Part shown: positions 25,263-37,610 of the stretch, piece after piece
Layout: each line of letters opens with the position of its first letter
Numbering within the stretch: the first letter of the stretch is position 1
NCBI GenBank assembly: GCA_963576475.1
Contig: OY754965.1
Coordinates: 2,763,831 to 2,827,830, forward strand
Length of the DNA: 64,000 nucleotides
Direction of reading: 5' to 3'
DNA from: Molanna angustata
Lineage: Eukaryota > Arthropoda > Insecta > Trichoptera > Molannidae
Notes under the pieces: generated by a model
The model's database searches: none
Seen by the model: the letters and a program-made list of their open reading frames with translations, nothing else
What the model was told of the DNA's origin: nothing
Position numbers and translations under genes: made by a program

Positions 25263-26384
25263 TACATAAAAAACAATATATCTTAAAATATTTATTAATT
25301 TGTGAACAGAGAATTCTTTTTCTGTGAACTGTAACAAATTTCTTCTAAAAAAGAAAATACCCAAAGACCTTGTCAGTAAATTTTCGTATATGGGCGTATT
25401 CACCATATTCATTCTTCAAGTATTGCATCCTTGATTTGTTTTGCAAGTGCAATAGCCAATTGAAAATCTTTGATCATGCTATTTTCCATTTTGTTAAACA
25501 TTCGTCATAACGTTGCAAACAATTTGTCCTCTGTCGTTTATCGTTCTTTCGAAGGGTATTGCTAATCATCGCAAGAAATCGATAAAGGGTCACGACCGAC
25601 CGTCTTAAGAATCCGCCAATAGAAACATTGTTGGTCCAAGTAAAGAATTCGCTTATGTAACATTTCAAACAGATGACAGTTCATCATCAGCTGATGGAGA
25701 GATTACGTAAACGAATATAAAAGATACTGCAAACGACGCAAAAAAGAGAAAGGTCAATGATCTACACCGCGACATTATCGATGAAACATTTACACTCATA
25801 TTTCCAATACGTACATAATAAACGCTGAAAGTATGTGAAATTAATAATCGCATTTGCTTTATGGTAAAACGACTTGTTTTAAACACGTGCGATCTCTCTG
25901 ATAATGAGTAATGTTATTGCGACGTAGGTATAAAAAGAAAACAGCTGTTCGTTCCTCGTCATAACAGCGGTGATTTAAAGTTTACAAGCAATAATAAAGC
26001 CGCGATGTTGATATAATATTCAAAATTAAATATATTTTCATAAATAATAAATAATAATCCACTCTCATCTTGCTAAAGCATAGATTTTATTAGTTTTCTA
26101 TTCCTTGACCTATTGAAATGATCTGCATACGTATGTGTATAACTCAATGAACTAAATAGCCTTAAATTCTTGAACCACACGTCATGGAGAATCTATTTTT
26201 TCGCTCTTATTACAGACTGCATGTAGTAAAACAATCAATTATAGCTAAATCAATGTCCAATGTTTGCAGTCTAGAATTGACATTTCAAATATTTTTTTTT
26301 ATAATAAAAATGAATATGTCCTTGTTAAACAAGTATATATACATCTTCCTACGTTCCCTTAAATAAGCAAATAAATGCTTGTGC
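25263..26384. other. AT-rich sequence, one small shared repeat
   Basis: At 26287-26330 ATTTTTTTTTATAATAAA and ATGAATATGTCCTTGTTA recur at 45942-45980, so a short dispersed repeat is present. No gene recognised. Confidence 0.4.
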
Positions 26385-26475
26385 TTAGGTGAACGAAATC
26401 GGTCGAGGCAGGATTCGAACTCGCGACCACTGGATTACTAGCCCAGCGCGCTAACCGCTCTGCCACCGACCCATC
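26385..26475 (-). mobile_element. tRNA-derived SINE, family 3
   Basis: On the minus strand it reads GGTCGGTGGCAGAGCGGTTA (A box), CTGGGCTAGTAATCCAG (anticodon-like arm) and GTTCGAATCCTGCC (B box), then CGACCGATTTCGTTCACC. The T-arm has mispairs and the same tail recurs in other copies, so I call it a SINE and not a working tRNA. Confidence 0.75.
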
Positions 26476-26524
26476 TATTATATACATCACATTAATCTTT
26501 ATTTTGAATAACAAGGTAACATGT

Positions 26525-27010
26525 CCAGTCTGTCTTGTCTTATGGAATTATTGGATGGGGTGGGTGTACCAAGACGATCATGAGGCCGCTCAATAAAGCT
26601 CAAAAATGTGTCACGCGTATTATCAACAAAAGAAGTAGAACTTTCCCTTCAGACGATTTGTTTAGAATTTTTACTATCCTAAATCCAAGACAGACAAGTT
26701 TTTGAAATCTATATTAATTAATTTCCATAAGAATATAACTCTGCATACTAGAAGCCAACAAACGCTTTTCACTAGACAAGCAAATGAATTGAACCCCTCT
26801 GTGCCTATAATGAAAACGTCGTTTGGACAGAGACATTTTGAAGTCATTACTCCTAGAACATTCAATAAGCTCGACAAAAAAATTAAGCAAATGGAAAATA
26901 GTCATGCTTTTAAAACTAAAATAAAGGAATGGCTCTTAGTATCAGGCAGACATTATGCAGAGGAGATTTTTTCGCACATAGCTTTCGACCCCATACTTTA
27001 TTTTGCTCTA
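26525..27010 (+). pseudogene. LINE reverse-transcriptase C-terminal fragment
   Basis: The first frame reads VLSYGIIGWGG and LNKAQKCVTRIINKRS, then FPSDDLFRIFTILNPRQ. After a frameshift near 26700 another frame reads TRSQQTLFTRQANELN and TSFGQRHFEVITPRTFNKLD then FKTKIKEWLL. This is the post-RT region of a Jockey/L2-group LINE. It starts just right of a family-3 SINE. Confidence 0.75.
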
Positions 27011-27270
27011 AGTATATTAGTACAATTTATTTATATTATGTTTTTTTTGTAAATGTTTTATTTTAATATCCATTGTTGTTTGTGATATCATCACTTTTTA
27101 TAAACGATTGATGTTGGCATCAACTAATACAGTATCACTGTCTCGAGATGTATTGGCCCCGGCACAGGTTTTTTTCCTAGTGGGGCATTGCAGATTCAAT
27201 AATTATTGTAATGTCATCAATGTTTGTAAGAAAAAATTAATACATACATCCTCATACATTACCTATACAT

Positions 27271-27345
27271 TAATGACGCATAAATACTTGTGTTATAGGT
27301 GAACGAAATACCCACCAAGCGCGCTAACCCCTCTGTCACCACTCA
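27271..27345 (-). mobile_element. tRNA-derived SINE, family 3 (degraded)
   Basis: GGTGAACGAAAT, AGCGCGCTAACCCCTCTGTC match the complement of the copy at 26385-26475; the B-box part is deleted. Confidence 0.55.
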
Positions 27346-27940
27346 CCACCCGTCTTAAAAAGTTAAGTTAAAGATAATAAACACGATGCGTTGATGTAAT
27401 GTAAATTGCCGTTAACCGCAAAATGTTTTTATTGCCTATTAAAAAGTGTGATGCTGAGCACAAGCGTCTTTCAATGTTAATTATTTCATTGAAACATCTT
27501 TATTCTTCGTCTTTACAACAAATGAGAAATGAAACAACCGTTGTACTGCTAAGACGGAAGGAGCCTCCATTCAAAGAATAATCTTAACTGGATTGCGAAC
27601 AGTTCCATTGAAATTATCCATCTACTGCATCTTTTTATATAATTACGTAATAATGATGACCCACCGTTATGGCAAAACTATTGAAGGGAACAAAAGACTA
27701 GAAATGGATTAAAAATCGAAACAAACGATGATTGATGAAACATAGTCATTATACCTAGTTTAGAATTAGATGAACAATGATCTTTTGTACGAGATTATAT
27801 CTCATTTATTTGTACCTTTTTTTGAGCAAATCCCATGTTACGAATTGACATTAGCCATTGACTTGAACGAATCATCATAATCATTAAAACCAACTACGAA
27901 ATGATGATTATGCGCGTTTATAATTCAAAATCACGTTTTT
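27346..27940. other. AT-rich sequence, nothing recognised
   Basis: No frames, boxes or repeats identified. Confidence 0.4.
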
Positions 27941-27956
27941 AAATCACGTTTGTAGA

Positions 27957-28172
27957 ATGGAGGATAGCCGGGTCCCAAAGAAAGTATTGGACACCTGTCC
28001 TGAAGGAAGAAGAAGCAGAGGGAGACTGGACGACATCGAGGGCGATATAAGAGCGATCGGACAGACAAATTGGAGGAGACTTGCTGTCGACAGGGCAGGA
28101 TGGAGGCAATTTCTTGAGGAGGCCAAGGCCCACACCGGGCTGTAGCGCCATTGCTGCTGATGATGACACTTT
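27957..28172 (+). pseudogene. RTE-like LINE, last ORF segment and GAT tail
   Basis: The frame reads MEDSRVPKKVLDTCPEGRRS, RGRLDDIEGDIRAIGQTNWR, RLAVDRAGWRQFLEEAKAHT then GL and a stop. The (R)MEDSRVPKK / GRRSRGR / DRAGWR / EEAKAH pattern is the extreme C-terminus of a common insect RTE/CR1-like LINE; it ends in GCTGCTGATGATGAC, a short (GAT)n tail. It is strongly 5'-truncated. Relatives: 34200-34325, 59376-59624, 61100-61370. Confidence 0.8.
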
Positions 28173-30244
28173 TTAATGATTTAGAGTGACTGATGTAAGA
28201 TTTTTGAAGGAAATGAGAACTTTCAATTGGTCGCTAGAGAAGCACTTAATATATTATGCACTCTGGCGATGGTCTTCAAGAAACCGATACCAGTCTGTGG
28301 CTAGTGGCAACACGCGAAACAAAAACAAGTGTTCTCATTTCTATATATTATGTTGGGGTTTTGTTACGATTTTTCTGTGTAATTAACAACGGAGTAGAAT
28401 ATTTAAGTGGACTAAACTTTAATTCCACCATGCTCTCTGAGATTTCGTGCAGCGTCTGGAACTTTTTTTATATTCCATGTAATGTTTAGACTCAATAAGC
28501 AGAACGGGTGATGGTGGCAATGGATAAATGGAAAAGTTTATTTTATTACGAAAATGTTCTTCAATAATTCCAACAAAGTTGACACGGTCCAATCGTTCGC
28601 TATAATAACCGAAGCACTTGATTGGCCAAGACTATTGCAACGAAACATAGAAAAAATGTAATGATAAATGATTTGTAGGTATGAATTGCTTACTGCACCA
28701 AAGAAGGAACGATAATTTTGCAAAGTGGCCAATTACCAATAGCAGATCAATATTGTAGACTAGGCGAGACTCGTGCAATAATAACCACACGCCATTTGCT
28801 GACAAGGTGCCGGGGTTTATGAAAGTAATTGACAGAAGGTTCAAGTTTTGTGATAATGTAAATAAACAAGATTCCTGCTATACAAGCAAAAACAATACCT
28901 TAGATGAATTTGGGTTTCGCCAATAGGAACTGAAGTGAAAAAAAAAACACGCGCACAAGTTTCATTCCGCAAACATTCTTTAATGTCTTGAAAGCTAAAC
29001 AATTCAAACAATGAACATTCTAAATAATTGTTTCTTAGTATCTTTACTGTAGGATTTATTTAAGTTTTTTCTAGGCGGTATGTTCAGACGTCTCAAATCT
29101 GCATTCACATATTGTATAAGTATGTAATGATTTTTTATCCACAATTACAACAACTTTTTCAAACATCTTTGAAATTATTTGTAATATCGAGATATATACT
29201 TCTCGACTAGCATTATGTACGTTTTTTTTTGTAATTGAAGTACATATTGTAAAATAATTATGGAATATTACCAAGAAGTAAGGGTTTCGAGTATTGAAAA
29301 TAGGGTAAAAAGTGTTTCTGCGACGACATACACCGAAGCCATAAAAATACTTAACCATCGCATATGTTCAGCAGTAACAAAAGACCATTTTGAATTATGT
29401 ATATAAAAAAAACAGAAAAATAAACAAACATTTAATAATTTCTAATAAAAATGTACTAAATACATTCAATCATGTTTCGCAAAAAAGTATAAAACTCTGC
29501 ATTCAACAAGGCCAAGATTACCACGACGATGACGTTATTTCTAATAGTGATTTTGAACGATTGTATTTTTGCCTCTTCCGGCATAATATCTCGATTTGCA
29601 AATGGAATTAGGATTTTCGGCGAGGTCAACACATCTGCGATAGAAGATAAAATAATTAAAATCTTATTCCATCCAGCTGCTAGCTGTATCATAATAAGGA
29701 CAATATGTGAAGTAATAAGGGATCATTTCCTCTTGTATTCCTCACAATTTATTTCAGTCCATCTCTGTGTCTGTTGTATGATGATATTTATGTAAAATGT
29801 AAATGTAGGTTGATTTAGCAAATTACAACTACGGTTATACAGTTCTCAACGGGTATCATGTCGAGTGTATACTATGAGTTTCGGAATAGAGTTTGTAAAG
29901 CGTATATAGAATTTTGTGTCCTATTTAGAACTCATACTATCCATCTCGGTACAGGCTAAACCTAGTGAGGTGGACATATATTATATAATATGTAAAAATG
30001 ATATTGTAAATTAATTATGATTAGTAAAGTTCAAACAACTTTATTATTCTGATTCATTTTTCGCGAACATAATGTCTCTTATTTTATCTCAATAAACGTT
30101 ATGTATTTTTTGTTGTAAACTAATTAAATTCTTCAGGAACTATGATAATGTGTTCCGCTGATTTTGAGTGAGGAGGATTTTAACGGTAGGTAGCAAAAAT
30201 ATTTTAATGAAGAGGACATATAACGCTAAACCTAGTGTGACTAA
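28173..30244. other. AT-rich sequence without recognised genes
   Basis: Several 60-100 codon frames occur on both strands (for example 29071-29358 minus and 29529-29795 plus). None shows a family motif, and overlapping frames compete. A small multi-exon gene with AT-rich exons could be hidden here. Confidence 0.35.
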
Positions 30245-30665
30245 AAACATGATATATTAAAACCGCATAATGTATTATGAAGTTACGTGTTAGTATGGGT
30301 AACTGTCGCGTGCGTTAAAAATGGTTTATATGTAATTTAAAATATTGGAAACCCCAAATTTGATGATTTTTTGCATTTTATGAACAAACCTGACGAATTG
30401 AAAAAAACAATCGGTCATTCACTTAGATTTTATGCACTCTTTAAGCATATAAAAGATTTATTTCTCTACGACACACAGTTATGGAGTAATTTTAAAAAAA
30501 TCTTTTAAATAATTATTTTAGGAGAATTTATGCTGAATTTTAATATTGTGTGACGAACATTCACTAGAGAAATGTTGAAGATACTTATTGGTATTTTTTT
30601 TTTAGAAACACAGTGTCACACATATTTGAGAAATTTGATTTAAAATTGGGGTGTTTAGGTTTATA
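30245..30665 (+). repeat. Large dispersed repeat, copy 2 (shorter)
   Basis: ATGATATATTAAAACCGC, TATGAAGTTACGTGTTAG, GATTTTATGCACTCTTTAAG, GAGAAATGTTGAAGATAC and AAATTTGATTTAAAATTGGG match the copy at 20910-23325 in order. It lacks the LINE fragment, the Tigger element and the CGCCC-TCTGGCTCG interior of copy 1. Confidence 0.7.
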
Positions 30666-30969
30666 TGCCCCCTGAATCTGTTGCATTATAAATCCTTTGT
30701 TTCGCGATTGGAAAACACAGACCAATGAAAGAAGGTAAACGTTCATTATGTATTCCGTGAGTGTTAAATGAATATTGACGTAAGATTGTGAAATGCAAAC
30801 ACAATGTGTGTAAATGCATATCGATAATAATATATAAAATAGAATAGATGGATACGATGATAATTATGTCTCCCACCTACTCCACTGGCACTGTTCTAAA
30901 TGAGTTAGATACGGCAACAGTTGTGACGTCGATAGACCAAGTACCAAACAACAAACATCTCGTGTACAC

Positions 30970-32260
30970 GAAACGACTACATAAAGTTATATCAAACTAT
31001 CGCAATAACAAAACGGAACAATAGACTAAATAATATAAATCCATATATTGCAAAACAAAACGGGACCATCTACATAAAATAATGCAATAACAAAACGAAA
31101 CAGACAAATAATGATATATTCAAATATTGCAATAACAAAACGGAACCATATATTAAAGATAACGCAATAATAAAACGAAACAGTCAAATAATGATATATT
31201 CAAATATTGTAATAACAAAACGGAACCATCTACTAAAGACAACGCAATAATAAAACGAAACAGTCAAATAATGATATATTCAAATATTGCAATAACAAAA
31301 CGGAACCATCTACTAAAGATAATGCAATAATAAAACGAGACAGTCAAATAATGATATATTCAAATATTGCAATAACAAAACGGAACCATCTACTAAAGAT
31401 AACGCAATAATAAAACGAAACAGTCAAATAATGAAATATTCAAATATTGTAATAACAAAACGGAACCATCTACTAAAGACAACGCAATAATAAAACGAAA
31501 CAGTCAAATAATGATATATTCAAATATTGCAATAACAAAACGGAACCATCTACTAAAGATAACGCAATAATAAAACGAAACAGTTAAATAATGATATATT
31601 CAAATATTGCAATAACAAAACGGAACCATCTACTAAAGATAACGCAATAATAAAACGAAACAGTCAAATAATGATATATTCAAATATTGTAATAACAAAA
31701 CGGAACCATCTACTAAAGACAACGCAATAATAAAACGAAACAGTCAAATAATGATATATTCAAATATTGCAATAACAAAACGGAACCATCTACTAAAGAT
31801 AACGCAATAATAAAACGAAACAGTTAAATAATGATATATTCAAATATTGCAATAACAAAACGGAACCATCTACTAAAGATAACGCAATAATAAAACGAAA
31901 CAGTCAAATAATGATATATTCAAATATTGTAATAACAAAACGGAACCATCTACTAAAGACAACGCAATAATAAAACGAAACAGTCAAATAATGATATATT
32001 CAAATATTGCAATAACAAAACGGAACCATCTACTAAAGATAACGCAATAATAAAACGAAACAGTCAAATAATGATATATTCAAATATTGCAATAACAAAA
32101 CGGAACCTTCTACTAAAGATAACGCAACAATAAAACGAAACAGTCAACTAAATATTTAATCAACTATCGCAATAACAAAACGGAATCATCTACTAAAAAT
32201 AACGCAATAATAAAACGAAATTCAACTATCCCATTAACAAAATGGAACAATATAAAGATA
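30970..32260 (+). repeat. 80-bp tandem array with 240-bp higher-order structure
   Basis: CGGAACCAT recurs every 80 bp from 31141 to 32181; looser units extend to about 30970. Each 80-bp unit is itself two related 40-bp halves (AATAACAAAACGGAACC and AATAATAAAACGAAACA). Linked variants ATTGT/AAAGAC occur in every third unit (31201, 31441, 31681, 31921), and CAGTTAAATA at 31581 and 31821. Segments 31441-31680 and 31681-31920 read identically. Confidence 0.96.
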
Positions 32261-32556
32261 TAATCAACTATCTTCAAGCTCTAAAACACCACAACACAAT
32301 ATTATTGGAGACACGCACATTAAATCCAAGATATTTGTTTTCTATACAATATTGTTAACGGTCAGATCTACATGGATCTACACTACACCCCTTTTAAGCT
32401 CACTCCGTTTTCACCGTTACCCAGAAGAACTACATAATGTAGAAACTGGTCTCTCTTTGACATTGAATCTTCTAAAACAAATTACATACCTACTTAATTT
32501 ATACATCAATACAGGTTGTACTGGGTACAACAGAAATTGTCTGAGTGACCAGGGCT

Positions 32557-33007
32557 GCGTTCACAATGAACGCCAAATGCACTTAATGACGCTCTAAGCC
32601 GTTTATAATGACCGGAAACAGTCGTTTGAAAGACACTCTGTGGCGTTCAGATTGAACGTCGAGTGTACGCACCAAACGCTCGGTAAAATTGTCGGGTGAA
32701 AAACGCTGACAGTTATAGATATTTTCTGTTGACTTCTTTATTTTATCTGTGGAATGATGACTTCTATTTGTTTTTGTGGTATCTATTATGTCAGTTGACA
32801 TTATTTATGATGACAATATGCATTCACAAAAAGGTTAATTCATAAAAATATCGTTCAAGAATTTAAAAAAAAAAACAGAGATTAAGAAGAAACTTACTGC
32901 ACTACCCAATTGTTGTATTTCGATGAAAATATAACCTAAAAAGGGACATGTATGATAAATAACATTTGAAATTTAAAACGCCCGATGCTGTGTTCAGATT
33001 GAAACGC
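32557..33007. repeat. Three copies of a short palindrome (GCGTTCA-N3-TGAACGC)
   Basis: GCGTTCACAATGAACGC (32557-32573), GCGTTCAGATTGAACGT (32643-32659) and GTGTTCAGATTGAAACGC (32990-33007). The clustering suggests the ends of an unclassified MITE, but no target duplication was found. Confidence 0.5.
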
Positions 33008-33009
33008 CG

Positions 33010-34195
33010 CTCGAAAGCGTTTAGTGAGATTGGTGTGAAAATCTGCAACTTCAGGTACATCCGACGCCCTGGAGTTGGATATGTTTGCTTCGGGTTTTAG
33101 CCGGATGATCTGTGATCTGTGCCCTGTTTTGATGTGTGCATCTTTGAACTTTTGATTGTGCCCTTTTGATTTTCTAACTCAATTAAATTCAACTCAGTTT
33201 TCATACACTAAGTCTTTATTTCCGTGTTCTCCGAATCCGCGTGATACGATACCGCGAAGATCGAGAGGCAAGATGATGTATGTATTATGCAATGTTGTGT
33301 TTGCCAAGGACAGACGCGGGCGGGGGCGAGTGAGTGTCCAAACAACTTGCGAACCCTAACCAGTCCCAAACCGACACTCATCCGAGGTGACTCGCTTCAC
33401 ACTCCGGTTCAACATCGATGACATTTCATTTTACGTATGCTCTGTCTCGAGTGTTGTTCTAGTTTGCAACGACAAGAACGATACGGACTGGTCCATTATT
33501 CATTCGCTGCAGAAACATAAAACATAGCTGATGACATTTACATTATCAGGATATTTTACTCCATTTTACAGGAACAATTTGGGCTACGTGAAAGAAATAT
33601 AATATGTTTTATAATGGTGAATCGATAAAATTTGTTGTAATTCGCATATAACATCATTTGCAAAGACAATAGTACAAAATGTACAACTTAGGTTACTATA
33701 CATACTTAAAAAAACTTCCCTTATGTAAGGTTAAGGTCATCATTTTACTTATACCATCATTAAGACACATATTTTTATGTTCAAACGCCAAGAGGTAAGG
33801 TACTATTAGTCGATACAAATCTTTAGTTTCAACAGTTACAGCTTTTGAAATAGATGTCTTTGAAGCGATTTTATTTGAATTCGGGAAGAAAAATTCCTCT
33901 GGCGCCAAAAAACTGTCAAATCATTTACAAACTAGGATAAAATGCAATTTGATCGCCATATTTTCGACGTCATGTCACTTTAATCGCTCCACACATCCAG
34001 TGCATAATATATGCAAGTTGACAATATGTTGAAAAAAAACCCTCACGCAAAAGATTATTGGGAATTTGCCGTTTCATATTACATATCAAGACTTGACATT
34101 AATTACAAAAACAGTATAACTTAACTGCCCAGTAATGAAAACAATAACAATTGATATAAAATAATACAACATATTATATCAGGCCCCAAAAATAT
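33010..34195. other. Mixed sequence with a GC-richer stretch, no gene assigned
   Basis: The stretch 33225-33490 is richer in G+C and CpG than its surroundings (GGACAGACGCGGGCGGGGGC) and could be a promoter or untranslated exon. I see no conserved coding block. The remainder is AT-rich. Confidence 0.3.
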
Positions 34196-34199
34196 CGAT

Positions 34200-34325
34200 A
34201 CACTTAAAGTTGCTCAGATTGAGCTGGGCTGGACACGTAACGTAGAGGATGGGATAAGTTGTTGGCGAAAGTTGCACGAGGCTAAGGCTCTATATGGGCT
34301 GTAGTACCATCGGAGAGAAACAGAT
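34200..34325 (+). pseudogene. RTE-like LINE tail scrap
   Basis: Pieces read LSWAGHV, then TGTTGGCGAAAGTTGCACGA (WRKLHE) and GAGGCTAAGGCTCTATATGG (EAKALYG) before a stop: the GHV and W-LEEAKA-GL blocks of the family at 27957-28172, with the middle deleted. Confidence 0.6.
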
Positions 34326-34744
34326 ACCTATAAATAATAACTAAAACAGTAAAATACCCATTTTACAATGTTTTAAATATTTATTTGTTATGTCAATAAG
34401 GTATAGGCTTTTTATTGACAGTAAATACTATTAAAAAAACATAAACACCAAATATTTTTTTAGAAAACGAAAACAAAACAAATTAATTTTGATAGACGAT
34501 GATAAATATTAAAAAAAAACAAGATGATTTAGAGTAATGAGCAGACAGAAATAGATTATCAAATCAAAAGTGTTAAAATAAAAACATGATTTAAAAATAA
34601 ACTTCGCATTATTACATAAAAATTCGCAAGATACCATAATCTCATAACGACATCATATTGTTTTTCAAGGCGAGCGCTCTGTGTCAGAGTCATCCAAAGT
34701 CCAGATCATTTCGAAAAATTCTCACATAAACAAGGCAACAACTG
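34326..34744. other. AT-rich sequence, nothing recognised
   Basis: No motifs, boxes or repeats identified. Confidence 0.4.
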
Positions 34745-35145
34745 TCAAAAAACGACGGGCTCCAACTCGGTTATTATGAATATTTTCTTAAATAAATAGT
34801 TCTGTAAAAACTTCCTGAAATCCTGTGCCGGTGGTGAGTTATTTCTTCTTATCGAATTATTCCAATAAATTAGTTTTAGTTCAGAGAAACAAGAATTGTG
34901 TAAGTTATTATAATTGACATATTTCAAAGCCACCACAAAGGCCATACGACTTATTACGTCACGGCAATTAGCAATAGTGTTGATGTCATGAAAATTTCTT
35001 ATAAACAATCTTAGGTCAATAATAAGTTGTGATGAAATATAAAGAAAAATAATCAGCTCGCCCACAATTACCGTTAACAATTGTATCTTAAGTACATTTT
35101 CTATCTATACTAATTGCTAGAATAATTAAGATAACAAAAAAAAAT

Positions 35146-35604
35146 TCAAAAGCCTCTATTATGAGTGACAAAAAGGTCATGATCAACACAAATCTGTTTT
35201 TGTTCAAACAAGGCGACATCAAACAAAGATAGATAGATCCATCTGAGACCAGAGTAGAGAGTAGACATACTGTCTTGTAGTAACATTCGCATAACAACAG
35301 ATCTCAAATCATAACATTGGACAAACGTCACGTCATCCCACGGAGCACATACAATAAACACACACACCATCATCGTCATCGTCAAAATTCCCAGCAGCGG
35401 CCACAAGGAAAACCAAATTGCATAACACCTGCCGAACGTAGCGATAGATGGAAATAATCTGACGACTTTCACGTGACCAGATACAGAGACCAGCAGCGAT
35501 GTGATCTCTTCGCGAAGACGAGGGGATAAGTCCAAAAGCGTTGGATGCAATCCAAACCCGAAATACCTAACAGCGGGTGTACAGTGTACAACATAGGTAG
35601 ATAC
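35146..35604 (-). CDS. Unassigned membrane-protein-like reading frame, possible exon
   Basis: A minus-strand frame open for about 150 codons, with base composition nearer to coding than its flanks. It holds RLREEITSLLVSVSGHVKVV, a hydrophobic segment CYAIWFSLWPLLGILTMTMM then VCVFIVCAPWDDV, and YDLRSVVMRMLLQDSMSTLY. One or two membrane segments are plausible. A second frame at 34745-35080 (TVIVGELIIFLYISSQLII) might belong to the same multi-membrane protein, such as an insect chemoreceptor. No diagnostic motif was found, so this is only a candidate. Confidence 0.25.
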   Translation of the reverse strand, partial: VSTYVVHCTPAVRYFGFGLHPTLLDLSPRLREEITSLLVSVSGHVKVVRLFPSIATFGRCYAIWFSLWPLLGILTMTMMVCVFIVCAPWDDVTFVQCYDLRSVVMRMLLQDSMSTLYSGLRWIYLSLFDVALFEQKQICVDHDLFVTHNRGF

Positions 35605-35733
35605 ATTGCTTCAGATAAAACTAAAGATGGACGTTACGTTAGAGCTGTACGCCGAACGACACCAAGGACGTGGATGTTATTGAGATTTCTAAACAAACAA
35701 CGATCAAAGTTTAGCCGTCGTGTGCAAAGTTAA

Positions 35734-36870
35734 AAGCGGAATAAACTTTACATACATATTACCCGAGTTTATGGTCAGAAATGAACATTGAATGACATCA
35801 AATGACAATAATACATTATTTTTAGTTTAGACGACCTGCCGTGTTTTGAGTTTTACATCGAAACAGCAGATTAAGAAACACACATAAGCACATTTTAGAT
35901 ATTTACAAGATTCGATGATATTTGACATTCAAAGAACATAAGCATTATAAATCACAGTTCAGCACCCTTTAGACATTTTCAAGGTTCGATGATATTTGGT
36001 ATTAAAAAATAGACTCAGAAGTGTTGATTTCAGAAGCATGTCAACCTCACATTTAAATGTGCCATGACAATATTACAATTGCTGTAGCGGTAATGAAAAA
36101 CAAATACCACCACTTAGTTATCAAAGTCTAAAAACATACGACGATCTGGATAGAATCTGCTAAAGGTGCATTTCAGATTTCTAGATTATCAAATTTCATT
36201 AAAGAGGAACAACATTAAAACTAAGACAGAAAAGGACCTTTCCAAAATAGTCACATTTAAGAATCGATGAGCCTAAAACAATAACGACAAAAATGTACTA
36301 TTGAAGTTAACATTAGTTACAACTGCAATTCAATAAAAACTATATAAACAAATGCAAGAGATTCATAATAATCACATAATATATTAAATTCTAGTCTAAA
36401 CTCGTAAGTTGTTGTATTCTAAGAATCAAAATTAAATGAGCCCATCCAAAATCACTGCGTGCCAAGAATGTAGCATAAAACATGTTTTTAACAACAATAC
36501 GTTTATCAAAAATCTAAATCACACGTTTCAGGTAAATTCTTAAAGACAAGAAAAAAATACACATAACTGTAATAATTGGACAAACAAAAACTTTATGAAA
36601 TAAATTAAGCTAAATAAAACATTATCGTCATTTTACAGTAAACAAAGATGTAAGTTAGTTGTTAGAAAAACAGTGATTAATAAACATAAACAGAAATAAT
36701 GTACCATAACAATCAGTGAACCCTCAGATAAATATTATCGACAAAGGAAAAACTACTACAATCGCTAAGCTTCTATATTATAAAAAACGAAAAACTATTC
36801 GACGAAGCATGCCCAAAATCGACAAAAACATTCCTTTTCTTGGGATAGATAATTGGAATGTTTATAATAT
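35734..36870. other. AT-rich sequence, nothing recognised
   Basis: A loose duplication of AAGATTCGATGATATTTG (35907, 35980 region) is present. No gene recognised. Confidence 0.4.
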
Positions 36871-36879
36871 GCTGGTTTG

Positions 36880-37065
36880 CCCAAGTAACAGATTGACATT
36901 CCATAGGGTAGGCAGATAGAACCCAAAGCAACACTTTTCCATCCTGACTATCATCAATTGCTCATTTCCATTCGTACGCCGTCTCCTACATTCCAGGATT
37001 CCAGCATGTTATTAAAGTTTCTCTTACGTTCACCTCTTTTAAGATGTCATTCACAATGTCAAAGA
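36880..37065 (-). pseudogene. RTE-like LINE 3'-end scrap
   Basis: CATAGGGTAGGCAGATAGAA, CACTTTTCCATCCTGACTAT and CGTACGCCGTCTCCTACATT correspond, with indels, to the 3' end of the family at 4321-4925 in the same orientation. Confidence 0.6.
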
Positions 37066-37359
37066 ATTTTTATATGGAGCTAAAACTAGAGTTGATTACA
37101 AACTCTGAAGATTACTTGAGTCGGGTTCCAATAATGGTCATGTACATTTAATTGTGAGGTCGTCGAATTAATCGTAAAACGAACGCGGGTGTATATGAGC
37201 AAGTTTGACCAACAATTTCATCACGAGCTGAACTCCGATATAGCGAAATAAATCCAAGTGATGTTTCTTCTGATGACAGTTAACAGGAAGAAAATTTACA
37301 AGTGCAAGTTTGTGTGTAACGAAATATTTTTTTATTCATACATTGAGCAATGCTGAAGC

Positions 37360-37445
37360 TCCATAGAATGGTGGTAAGCCGATTGACTTATGTTTTAAAA
37401 TGCTCGCTTCGATTTCCAGCAGCGGAGAAATGGATTTAAAATCAT
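37360..37445 (+). mobile_element. Possible family-2 SINE scrap
   Basis: ATGGTGGTAAGCCGATTGAC followed by GCTTCGATTTCCAGCAGCGG resembles the A- and B-box region of the SINE at 1668-1832. It is diverged and the tail is absent. Confidence 0.35.
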
Positions 37446-37610
37446 TTTTCAAATAATTACTTAACGACGACAGACAGTTCAGATTCAGACTCTATTGCTG
37501 TTCAGTAAATTTATTTGCGTCCAAAAAGAGTTTTGAAAACCAATAATTGTTCCACGTAAACCCATGGTGTGTTCAGCCCAAGACATTCATCCCCGGAGAA
37601 TTTGTATACT

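Noticed and set aside
26400..26473. Functional tRNA gene on the minus strand (AGT anticodon-like loop)
   Set aside because: T-arm pairing is broken and the flanking tail recurs with the head in other copies, so it is a SINE.
29071..29795. Frames of 73-95 codons on both strands that could be chemoreceptor exons
   Set aside because: The strands compete, no family motif is visible, and such lengths are expected by chance here.
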